Assembly (NCBI GenBank): GCA_019314005.1
Contig: JAFDAE010000179.1
Coordinates: forward strand, 1 to 6,347
Source of the DNA: Deltaproteobacteria bacterium
GTDB taxonomy: Bacteria > Desulfobacterota > Desulfobacteria > C00003060 > C00003106
DNA length: 6,347 nt
Direction of reading: 5' to 3'
Within the stretch, counting starts at the first letter, position 1, and every line of letters begins with the position of its first letter. Positions 1 to 5,063 of the stretch are shown in pieces. The position numbers and the translations under genes are program-made. The notes beneath the pieces are model-generated. The model made no database searches. It had not been told where the DNA came from and worked only from the letters and a program-made list of their open reading frames with translations.

Positions 1-368
1 GATGAATTTCCGCTTGTACTGATACCAAGGGCCATATCACCCTTTTTGCCGAGGGCCCTTATCTGTTTAGAAAAAATAGTATTAAAGTCGTAATCATTCC
101 CAATACTGGTCAGGATCGAGGTGTCCGTGGTCAATGCAAGAGCGGCCAGGGGAGGTCTTTCTATTTGGAACCTATTCACGAATTCGGCCGCGATATGCTG
201 AGCATCAGCGGCGCTACCTCCGTTTCCAAAAAGGAGGAGCTTGTTTCCGGCTTTAAGACACGTAGCCAATCTCTCGGCAACCCTCAGCATTACGTCTGAG
301 TGGTCCCGTACAAATTTCTCCTTGACCTTTATACTCTCTTCAAAAATTTGTAAGACAATATCTTTCAT
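1..368 (-). CDS. gmhA: Phosphoheptose isomerase GmhA, N-terminal part (runs off left edge)
   Basis: Sedoheptulose-7-phosphate isomerase, a cytosolic SIS-domain enzyme that makes D-glycero-D-manno-heptose 7-phosphate, the first step to ADP-heptose for LPS core. The visible 122 residues begin MKDIVLQIFEESIKVKEKF. They contain the family signature FGNGGSAADAQHIAAEF (about residues 47-63), then ALTTDTSILTSIGND (77-91) and the second SIS phosphate-binding loop GISTSGNS (115-122) at the window edge. A full protein is usually about 190-200 aa, so roughly one third is missing. I place the start at the ATG at 368. An in-frame GTG at 377, with AAGGG a few bases upstream on the minus strand, is a credible alternative that adds three residues. 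The gene lies downstream of selA in the same direction, but a hairpin repeat and a mobile element fill the gap, so co-transcription is uncertain. Identity is recognised from conserved motifs and is strong. Confidence 0.93.
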   Translation of the reverse strand, partial: MKDIVLQIFEESIKVKEKFVRDHSDVMLRVAERLATCLKAGNKLLLFGNGGSAADAQHIAAEFVNRFQIERPPLAALALTTDTSILTSIGNDYDFNTIFSKQIRALGKKGDMALGISTSGNS

Positions 369-392
369 TATAACCACGCGACCCTTACGACG

Positions 393-425
393 AAATTTTG
401 ATGACTTCGTAAAAAGTCAAAATTT
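393..425. repeat. Short hairpin repeat (GACTT/AAGTC core) upstream of gmhA
   Basis: Inverted repeat seen directly. The inner arms GACTT (403-407) and AAGTC (414-418) enclose the loop CGTAAA. The outer arms AAATTTT (393-399) and AAAATTT (419-425) extend the stem, with a GAT bulge at 400-402. It sits 16 bp upstream of the alternative gmhA GTG start, so it would lie in the leader of any selA-gmhA read-through transcript. From memory, GACTTTTTACGAAGTC-type repeats are frequent between genes in Desulfobacterota genomes, but I cannot verify this here. It lacks a G/C-rich stem followed by a T run, so it is not a typical terminator. Confidence 0.6.
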
Positions 426-442
426 GAACGATCTGTGAATTT

Positions 443-584
443 GAGACCTTTGCAAAACGTGACTTTTTTTCGTCAGGCAAGGAAGGCGAGAATCTTAACC
501 GGAGGAATACATTATGTATTTCGAGGATTAAAATTTGAAGCCTGACGCCGCATCACGGCAAAATGGCAGTTTTGCAAAGGTCTC
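443..584. mobile_element. 142-bp MITE, copy 1, with 16-bp TIRs and AATTT target duplication
   Basis: Non-autonomous element too small to encode a transposase. It has perfect 16-bp terminal inverted repeats: GAGACCTTTGCAAAAC at 443-458 and GTTTTGCAAAGGTCTC at 569-584. A 5-bp direct repeat AATTT flanks it at 438-442 and 585-589, read as a target-site duplication. Internal palindromic arms (CGTCAGGC 471-478 with GCCTGACG 540-547, and AATACAT/ATGTATT at 506-520 around the centre) let the whole element fold into one long hairpin. It shares length, ends and the 17-bp core AACCGGAGGAATACATT (497-513) with the copy at 3276-3417, at the same internal offset. It sits 11 bp past the selA stop, between selA and gmhA, so a read-through transcript would contain a large stem-loop here. 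Confidence 0.88.
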
Positions 585-595
585 AATTTATACTA

Positions 596-2020
596 TCACC
601 GTTTATTTGTCAACTTACTCAACGCAGCCTTCAGACAATTTTCTATAAACCCTTCCTCCCCCTTTTGAACGGTCCTGAGGTCGATTAAAAATCGGTCATC
701 CTCTATCCGTCCAACAATCGGCGGATCAAACCCGCGCATAAATTGTTCTAACGCGCTCGCAGACACTTTATCTATTCCGATCCCTACAAGGGTAGTGGGA
801 AGGTCCTGAAGCGGCAACGCTCCACCCCCCACACGCGATGACCCATCCAAAAGAAGGATATTCAAGCGACTGTCTTCCCAATTGTCTAACCTTTTTTTCA
901 ACCTTTTCGCTCTCCGCGCAATAACCTGCTTCGGGAGGGTCAGCATCCTCAAGGTAGGAATGGAAGATATAGCGTCTTGCTCCTCCCTGTAAATATGCAG
1001 GGTCGCCTCAAGCGCTGCAAGTGTCATCTTATCTATCCGTAAAGCTCGATTCATAGGATTCTTCTTGATCTTTTCTATAAATACCTTTTTGCCAAGAATA
1101 ATCCCTGCCTGGGGCCCGCCCAGCATTTTGTCGCCGCTAAAGGTAACTACGTCCACACCTGCCTTGATTGCTTCCTGTACAGTAGGCTCCTTGGCCAGTC
1201 CATATTTCGAAAAATCGACAAAACTTCCGCTCCCCAGGTCTTCCATTACAGGGATATCAAAACGTTTCCCAAGGGGTACTAACTCTGTCAGCGGAACTTC
1301 GGAGGTAAATCCCACCACGCTGTAGTTACTGGTATGCACCTTGAGTAAAAGCGCGGTCTCTTCCGTAATAGCCTTTTCATAATCGGCGAGGTGTGTACGG
1401 TTTGTCGTTCCGATCTCCACAAGACACGCCCCGCTTCTTGCCATGACATCAGGGATGCGAAACGACCCACCAATCTCTACCAATTGGCCTCGCGATACGA
1501 TCACCTCGCGTCCACGTGCAAGGGTGTCAAGGGACAGAAAAACCGCGCCTGCATTATTATTTACCACCATGGCTCCTTCAGCGCCGGTCAATTCACAAAG
1601 AATATCTTCCACGGCAGTGTATCGGGAGCCCCGCACACCCTTTAACAGGTCAAACTCAAGGTTCGAATACTTGCCGGCAATACGAGTCAGGTGTTCAGCC
1701 GCCTTTTCCGGTAGAAGAGAACGTCCCAAATTGGTATGAATGACCACTCCAGTGGCATTTACAACATGCTTCAGGTTGAAACTCATCGCGGCCCCTATGG
1801 CATCGCGTACCATTGAAACAATCGAGTCTTCGGAAACAGGGCCAACCCTATCTGTTCCTTCTGCGGCAAGAATTTCATCGCGCAACCGGCTTAAAACCTC
1901 TCTCACGCACCGGACCGCGACACTTCTTGGCGCCGAGGCGGCAGCACTACTTTGCTCCAAAAGATCGAGGACGTGATCGACACCCGGAAGGCTTCGTAAC
2001 AACTCCTGATTAGTACTCAT
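596..2020 (-). CDS. selA: L-seryl-tRNA(Sec) selenium transferase SelA
   Basis: PLP-dependent selenocysteine synthase. It converts Ser-tRNA(Sec) to Sec-tRNA(Sec) with selenophosphate and so supplies selenoprotein translation in the cytosol. From ATG 2020 it has 474 aa, a normal length for the family. An N-terminal tRNA-binding region opens with STNQELLRSLPGVDHVLDLL. NATGVVIHTNLGRSLLP follows at about residues 88-104, VVNNNAGAVFL at about 152-162, and the PLP-lysine signature TFSGDKMLGGPQAG, whose lysine is about residue 298. The C-terminal PPIVGRIEDDRFLIDLRTV is also characteristic. I chose ATG 2020 because AAGAGG (plus-strand 2030-2035) lies 9 nt upstream. The longer frame back to 2047 would need a TTG start. 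The selB, selC and selD genes are not in the window. It is divergent from the gene at 2219, and a MITE follows its stop. The family assignment is very strong. Confidence 0.97.
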   Translation of the reverse strand: MSTNQELLRSLPGVDHVLDLLEQSSAAASAPRSVAVRCVREVLSRLRDEILAAEGTDRVGPVSEDSIVSMVRDAIGAAMSFNLKHVVNATGVVIHTNLGRSLLPEKAAEHLTRIAGKYSNLEFDLLKGVRGSRYTAVEDILCELTGAEGAMVVNNNAGAVFLSLDTLARGREVIVSRGQLVEIGGSFRIPDVMARSGACLVEIGTTNRTHLADYEKAITEETALLLKVHTSNYSVVGFTSEVPLTELVPLGKRFDIPVMEDLGSGSFVDFSKYGLAKEPTVQEAIKAGVDVVTFSGDKMLGGPQAGIILGKKVFIEKIKKNPMNRALRIDKMTLAALEATLHIYREEQDAISSIPTLRMLTLPKQVIARRAKRLKKRLDNWEDSRLNILLLDGSSRVGGGALPLQDLPTTLVGIGIDKVSASALEQFMRGFDPPIVGRIEDDRFLIDLRTVQKGEEGFIENCLKAALSKLTNKR

Positions 2021-2029
2021 ATTTTCTTG

Positions 2030-2035
2030 CCTCTT
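2030..2035 (-). promoter_or_regulatory. Ribosome binding site deciding the selA start
   Basis: Minus-strand AAGAGG lies 9 nt before the ATG at 2020. It supports MSTNQELL as the N-terminus over the in-frame TTG at 2047, which would add nine residues not needed by the family. Confidence 0.6.
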
Positions 2036-2071
2036 ATACGTAAGCAATGTTAGTAATTACCCAGGTTGTTA

Positions 2072-2126
2072 GGTTCACAGGTCAGTTTAACCTTGAACCG
2101 TGAACCCCTGAACGTTGAACCTGAAC
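2072..2126. repeat. Degenerate TGAAC-type short repeats in the divergent intergenic region
   Basis: Five copies of TGAAC begin at 2094, 2101, 2109, 2116 and 2122, a spacing of 6-8 bp. Most are extended to (T/G)TGAACC. An inverted copy GGTTCAC at 2072-2078 can pair with GTGAACC at 2100-2106. The array lies between the divergent selA and glycosyltransferase genes. A near-helical-turn spacing would fit neither a single operator nor a clean tandem repeat. It may be a degenerate intergenic repeat or a cluster of half-sites, and the function is unknown. Confidence 0.5.
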
Positions 2127-2141
2127 AGTTACAAATATTAA
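2115..2141 (+). promoter_or_regulatory. Weak candidate promoter for the glycosyltransferase-like gene
   Basis: TTGAAC (2115-2120) and TATTAA (2136-2141) resemble sigma-70 -35 and -10 boxes but are separated by only 15 bp. It is the best plus-strand pair I found in the 2048-2218 spacer and would leave a leader of roughly 70 nt. It is listed as tentative because both the spacing and the -10 are imperfect. Confidence 0.22.
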
Positions 2142-2165
2142 TTCTCATGTAGCACGTAATACATG

Positions 2166-2177
2166 TAATTGCAATTA
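2166..2177. repeat. 12-bp perfect palindrome TAATTGCAATTA
   Basis: Self-complementary TAATTGCAATTA, 42 bp upstream of the glycosyltransferase start. It overlaps TACATGTA (2160-2167), and CATGTA recurs at 2146-2151 and 2162-2167. A regulator site for either divergent gene is possible, but AT-rich palindromes also arise by chance. Confidence 0.35.
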
Positions 2178-2198
2178 GTTAGTTTCTACTCAGAACTG

Positions 2199-2215
2199 GT
2201 TCTAATGATTAGAAC
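2199..2215. promoter_or_regulatory. 17-bp palindrome at the ribosome-binding position of the GT gene
   Basis: GTTCTAAT, then G, then ATTAGAAC: perfect 8-bp arms around one base, ending 3 nt before the ATG at 2219. No purine-rich Shine-Dalgarno is visible between the palindrome and the start, or within it. The element could be a DNA operator, or an RNA stem at the initiation site if the transcript starts upstream. The lack of a normal ribosome binding site makes this position more notable than the palindrome alone. Confidence 0.6.
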
Positions 2216-2218
2216 AAT

Positions 2219-3286
2219 ATGAAAATAGCTTATTTCATCACACAGCACGGATACGGGCACGCGGTCAGAAGCGCGCAGGTCATTAATGCCCTGCCGCGCC
2301 ATATTGACGTCTTGATCATAAGCGCCGTGGAAAAAGATTTCTTTCAACGGATGATCACAAGAGACTATGCATACAGAGAAAAGGCTTTTGACGTGGGCTG
2401 CGTTCAAACAAGCAGCCTTACCGTCGACATAAAGAAGACCTTAGAGGCGTATAGCGCTACACACCGGAAAAATAAGGAATCGCTCCAGGACGAAACAATC
2501 TTTCTGAAAACCAATGGGGTTGACCTAATCGTTACGGATTCGGCGGCCTTTCCGCTTGTCCTTTCCGAGAGTGCCGGTATACCGGGTATTCTTCTTGCCA
2601 GCTTCACATGGGCGGAGATATATCGACCGTATGTGGAGCAGCATCCGGATTTCGAATGGGTCATCGATACTATGTCCCAGGAATATGACAAAGCTACGCT
2701 ACACCTCCGCCCCCCGCTTTCTCTCGATATAAATTATGGGAAACGTCTCGTAGAAATTCCGCTCATCGCACCAAAAGGGAAAGACATACGAAACGACTTG
2801 TACTCCTCTATCGGCATCCCTCCCTCTCAACACCTGGCCATATTGTACCTTGGATCATATGGCCTGGAAGTCTCCGTTGACAGCCTCGCGCAATACCGTG
2901 ACTGGCATTTTGTCACCTTTGAACCACCGGCGTTTGAGTACCCCAATTATACGGTCCTTGACAGGGAATCGTGGCGTTATGAAGACGTGATGGCCTCGTC
3001 AGACGCGGTAATAGCCAAATTAGGCTACGGACTTCTCAGCACCTGCATGGCCGCCGGCGTCCCGGTGCTGTATCCGGGAAGAAAGGATTTTGTCGAACAT
3101 GCCGCATTAGATCGAGCGGCTAAAGAATGGGGCGGAGGGATATCAGTACCTGATGAAGAGTTCTACGCGTTGAATCTGGGTGCAGGACTTGCAAAAGCCA
3201 TTAAAGAAAAACCAAAGACCATCCCCTCAGACGGGGCCGAGACCGCAGCCCGAATCATCAAAACGCTCACCGCAGGAGACCTTTGA
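2219..3286 (+). CDS. GT-B-fold glycosyltransferase-like protein, C-terminus rewritten by a MITE
   Basis: A 355-aa cytosolic protein without signal peptide or membrane segments. The N-terminus MKIAYFITQHGYGHAVRSAQ (residues 1-20) is the glycine/histidine loop typical of MurG/UGT-like GT-B enzymes, which supports ATG 2219 as the start. A C-terminal sugar-nucleotide-type region follows: YEDVMASSDAVIAKLGYG (254-271), then LLSTCMAAGVPVLYPGRKDF (272-291). DVGCVQTSSLTVD (58-70), VDLIVTDSAAFP (101-112) and the SFTW motif (128-131) recall, from memory, the N-terminal glycosyltransferase-like domain of plant L-arabinokinase, here as a stand-alone protein without the GHMP kinase half. Donor and acceptor are unknown. 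The last codons (GDL, then TGA at 3284-3286) lie inside MITE copy 2. The uninterrupted frame would have continued TAESNGST and stopped at 3440-3442. The change is at the extreme C-terminus, so the protein may still be functional. Confidence 0.8.
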   Translation: MKIAYFITQHGYGHAVRSAQVINALPRHIDVLIISAVEKDFFQRMITRDYAYREKAFDVGCVQTSSLTVDIKKTLEAYSATHRKNKESLQDETIFLKTNGVDLIVTDSAAFPLVLSESAGIPGILLASFTWAEIYRPYVEQHPDFEWVIDTMSQEYDKATLHLRPPLSLDINYGKRLVEIPLIAPKGKDIRNDLYSSIGIPPSQHLAILYLGSYGLEVSVDSLAQYRDWHFVTFEPPAFEYPNYTVLDRESWRYEDVMASSDAVIAKLGYGLLSTCMAAGVPVLYPGRKDFVEHAALDRAAKEWGGGISVPDEEFYALNLGAGLAKAIKEKPKTIPSDGAETAARIIKTLTAGDL

Positions 3287-3417
3287 AAAATGCTCAATAT
3301 TGCTCAAGGTCAAGGCAGGCGAAAATTCTAACCGGAGGAATACATTGAGTATTTTGAGGATTAGAATTTGAGTCTAACGCAGAGATTGGGCAAAAGGGGG
3401 TATTTTTCAAAGGTCTC
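3276..3417. mobile_element. 142-bp MITE, copy 2, with 16-bp TIRs and CGCAG target duplication
   Basis: Same length as copy 1. The perfect terminal inverted repeats are GAGACCTTTGAAAAAT (3276-3291) and ATTTTTCAAAGGTCTC (3402-3417), flanked by the direct repeat CGCAG at 3271-3275 and 3418-3422. Relative to copy 1, terminal-repeat positions 11 and 16 have changed, and both changes are matched at the opposite end, so pairing is preserved. The core AACCGGAGGAATACATT recurs at 3330-3346, at the same offset (54) as in copy 1. Inner arms AAATTCTAA and TTAGAATTT pair across the centre. The element interrupts the 3' end of the preceding gene and supplies its stop codon. The related relic at 4756-4869 has a single CGCAG at this point and so serves as an empty site. 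Confidence 0.92.
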
Positions 3418-3488
3418 CGCAGAATCGAATGGATCAACATAAATTTCTCCAAATGCGAGTGCCATCTTCCATGATGACAGCATTATTC

Positions 3489-3517
3489 TTGACAATTTTA
3501 TAAACCTTTAGTATTAA
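3489..3517 (+). promoter_or_regulatory. Sigma-70-type promoter of the ATPase gene
   Basis: A consensus -35 TTGACA (3489-3494) and the -10 TATTAA (3512-3517) are separated by exactly 17 bp. Transcription would begin near 3524, giving a leader of only about 20 nt. The -10 and part of the spacer lie inside the repeated 12-mer described in the next entry, so a protein bound there would occlude RNA polymerase. Confidence 0.65.
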
Positions 3518-3546
3518 ACCTTTAGTTAACTACTAAAGGTTTAATA
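3501..3546. promoter_or_regulatory. Three-copy operator-like repeat over promoter and start of the ATPase gene
   Basis: TAAACCTTTAGT occurs directly at 3501-3512 and 3515-3526 and inverted at 3532-3543. The second and third copies form a perfect 15-bp inverted repeat, TATTAAACCTTTAGT (3512-3526) with ACTAAAGGTTTAATA (3532-3546), around the loop TAACT. Its last base is the A of the ATG. The right arm contains AAAGG (3535-3539), the apparent Shine-Dalgarno, 6 nt before ATG. If a transcript starts upstream, CCTTT in either left copy could pair with that AAAGG and hide it. If it starts near 3524, the element acts as a DNA operator instead. Such an arrangement suggests tight repression, perhaps by the encoded protein itself, which ends in a winged helix. 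Confidence 0.72.
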
Positions 3547-4712
3547 TGCTGAACTCGAAAATGAAGCCTATAAATCCATTCAGCTTTGACAAGGAAGCGT
3601 CCGGCAAAGGTTTTTGTAACCGCAAGAAGGAAATAAAGGAACTTCTTGGCGACGTTCGATCCTGCCATAATGTTATCATCTTTTCTCAGAGACGCTACGG
3701 AAAAACATCGTTGATCAAGAAAGTACTTGATCTGGCCAAACAAGATGGGTTTCTGACAGTTTATGTTGATCTCTATCATATTCTTTCCGAAGAAGACTTT
3801 GCTATTGCGTATGCAAAGGCTTTTGCATCTGCCATGCGCGAGGGCTCGGTTGAAAAGATGTTGCAGACTATCAAAACCCTTTTTTCATCCCTAAGGCCCA
3901 AAATAACCCTTGACGGAGACGGGAAGCCGGAATTTACCTTTGGCCTGGAAAGGGACAGGGACCCTGTCAGGGACATTGAGGATGTGCTGGAATCAGTCAA
4001 AAAATATACCGACCAGAAGAAGAAAAAAGCCGCAGTGGTCTTTGATGAATTTCAACAAATCGGTCAACTGGCTCAGGCACAACGGATAGAGGGACTCATG
4101 AGGAGCCATATCCAGACCCACAGAAACATCTGCTATGTTTTTATGGGAAGCAAAAAGCACCTTATACTTGATCTGTTTTCCGATCCTACGAGACCTTTTT
4201 ATGAAAGCGCCAAGATGTTTCCTCTTGAAAAGATTGCTCCCCAAGAGCTCGAGGCCTTTGTTTATGAGCAATTCAGATCAACCGGGAAACAACTTCCGAA
4301 GCCGGTCGCCATCCGCCTGGTAGAACTATGTGAATCACACCCCTACTATGTCCAGTACGTATCCCACAGCCTTTGGGAAATCAGTTCTGACGACTCAACC
4401 ATAACAGACCAAGATTTAGACAAAGCCATGGGTCTTACAATCAGCCGGACTTCTCCCAGATATGAAAGTATATGGGAGCTTCTCCCGCTTCGCCAGAAAC
4501 AGGCCCTAATAGCCCTGGCCAACCTGGCGCCCGGCGAGAAGTTTTTCTCGGGAGCAGTTGTGCAAAAATATGCTCTCGTGTCTGCACCGGCGTTTCAAAA
4601 GGCGTTGAAAGGACTTGTGGACAAAGGCCTTGTGGATAGAGATCTGGATAGGTTTTCAATCATTGATGTTTTTTTCAAAAAATGGATCCGGATAAACTTT
4701 GAGGCACGGTAA
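3546..4712 (+). CDS. Archaeal-type P-loop ATPase with C-terminal winged helix
   Basis: A 388-aa cytosolic ATPase of the STAND/AAA-related 'archaeal ATPase' type (ATPase_2-like). The N-terminal PINPFSF and GFCNRKKEIKEL (residues 21-33) precede the Walker A variant SQRRYGKTSL (47-56, lysine 53). Walker B is AAVVFDEFQQI (162-172, Asp167/Glu168), and a sensor-1-like strand CYVFMGS lies at 196-202. HPYYVQYVSHSLW (265-277) is typical of the family. The C-terminal part (about 312-380, LPLRQKQALIAL... KGLVDKGLVDRDLDRFSI) looks like a winged helix. Members are often mobile or of uncertain function, with roles proposed in signalling or DNA transactions, so I assign none. The start at 3546 is supported by AAAGG 6 nt upstream. 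ATG 3561 has no ribosome binding site. The gene has its own promoter and operator-like repeats and sits between two copies of a glycosyltransferase 3' end, like a cassette. Confidence 0.88.
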   Translation: MLNSKMKPINPFSFDKEASGKGFCNRKKEIKELLGDVRSCHNVIIFSQRRYGKTSLIKKVLDLAKQDGFLTVYVDLYHILSEEDFAIAYAKAFASAMREGSVEKMLQTIKTLFSSLRPKITLDGDGKPEFTFGLERDRDPVRDIEDVLESVKKYTDQKKKKAAVVFDEFQQIGQLAQAQRIEGLMRSHIQTHRNICYVFMGSKKHLILDLFSDPTRPFYESAKMFPLEKIAPQELEAFVYEQFRSTGKQLPKPVAIRLVELCESHPYYVQYVSHSLWEISSDDSTITDQDLDKAMGLTISRTSPRYESIWELLPLRQKQALIALANLAPGEKFFSGAVVQKYALVSAPAFQKALKGLVDKGLVDRDLDRFSIIDVFFKKWIRINFEAR

Positions 4713-4755
4713 ACCTTGTTCTCGGAATTCTTCCTGCTTTCTTATGCAGCCAATA

Positions 4756-4869
4756 CTTTTAAAAAAACCAACGACTATCTCCGCAGACGGGGCCAAGACC
4801 GCAGCCCGAATCATCGAATCGCTCACCGCAGAATCTAATAGAATATTAACTCATAAAAATTCGGGTTAA
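4756..4869 (+). pseudogene. Relic of a glycosyltransferase 3' end, paralogous to 2219-3286
   Basis: The frame reads LLKKPTTISADGAKTAARII, then ESLTAESNRILTHKNSG and a TAA stop (4867-4869). It aligns with residues 328-352 of the gene at 2219 (IKEKPKTIPSDGAETAARII, then KTLTA). At DNA level 4765-4831 matches 3209-3275 with 7 mismatches in 67 positions. The match then continues past the MITE insertion point: 4827-4842 matches 3418-3433 with 2 mismatches in 16. It keeps a single CGCAG where the intact gene carries a MITE between two copies. Nothing recognisable of the remaining glycosyltransferase lies upstream, because the ATPase gene ends only 43 bp before. I read it as the surviving tail of a second, diverged copy. 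Confidence 0.82.
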
Positions 4870-4887
4870 CCACAGATTTTGGTTAAC
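4865..4887. repeat. GTTAACC/GGTTAAC inverted repeat
   Basis: Arms GTTAACC (4865-4871) and GGTTAAC (4881-4887) flank the 9-nt loop ACAGATTTT, and AATTCG occurs on both sides. It overlaps the stop codon of the relic. There is no T tract after the right arm, so it is a weak terminator candidate at best. A protein-binding site is equally possible. Confidence 0.4.
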
Positions 4888-5063
4888 AATTCGCCATATT
4901 TTATGATATCATTACATATCTTCAATAAAATTTTTTATTCCTGTGTTACGTATAGTGGCAAGAAACGTTGAATCTAGGACGGCCACCGAGAAGAGAACAT
5001 AGAATACATTATTGTTTATGTGTCTGACTGTTTCTTTGAACAAGAAGAATTACAATATATTGA
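4870..5063. other. AT-rich intergenic stretch with no recognised gene
   Basis: Together with 4713-4755 this is the non-coding gap between the ATPase gene and the histidine kinase. It is clearly more AT-rich than the flanking genes and holds an AT-only hairpin, AATAAAA with TTTTTTATT (4924-4939), too weak to be called a terminator. I found no RNA gene, no convincing promoter and no missing N-terminal domain of the kinase in any frame. Confidence 0.5.

Noticed and set aside
461..478. A T run next to a GC-containing palindrome arm in MITE copy 1, resembling an intrinsic terminator for selA.
   Set aside because: Read in the selA direction the run becomes A residues after the stem, not U, so the geometry is wrong for an intrinsic terminator.
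2021..2047. N-terminal extension of SelA to 2047.
   Set aside because: It needs a TTG start, and the AAGAGG at 2030-2035 is placed correctly for ATG 2020.
3276..3417. Repeat-spacer or attachment-site interpretation of the two related 142-bp elements.
   Set aside because: Only two copies occur, about 2.8 kb apart. Each has its own inverted ends and target duplication, which fits transposition and not a CRISPR array or integrase sites.
4710..4717. TAAACCTT at the ATPase stop codon matches the first 8 bases of the upstream 12-mer repeat, hinting at direct repeats bounding the ATPase unit.
   Set aside because: Eight AT-rich bases are too few, the remaining four do not match, and no second boundary feature supports it.
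4924..4939. AATAAAA/TTTTTTATT hairpin as a terminator for the ATPase gene.
   Set aside because: The stem is AT-only and more than 200 bp from the stop codon. It has no stabilising G-C pairs.
5036..5061. TTGAAC followed by TATATT or TATTGA as a promoter for the kinase.
   Set aside because: Spacing is 14 bp for the better -10 and the 16-bp alternative is a poor match. The downstream gene has no start codon to serve.
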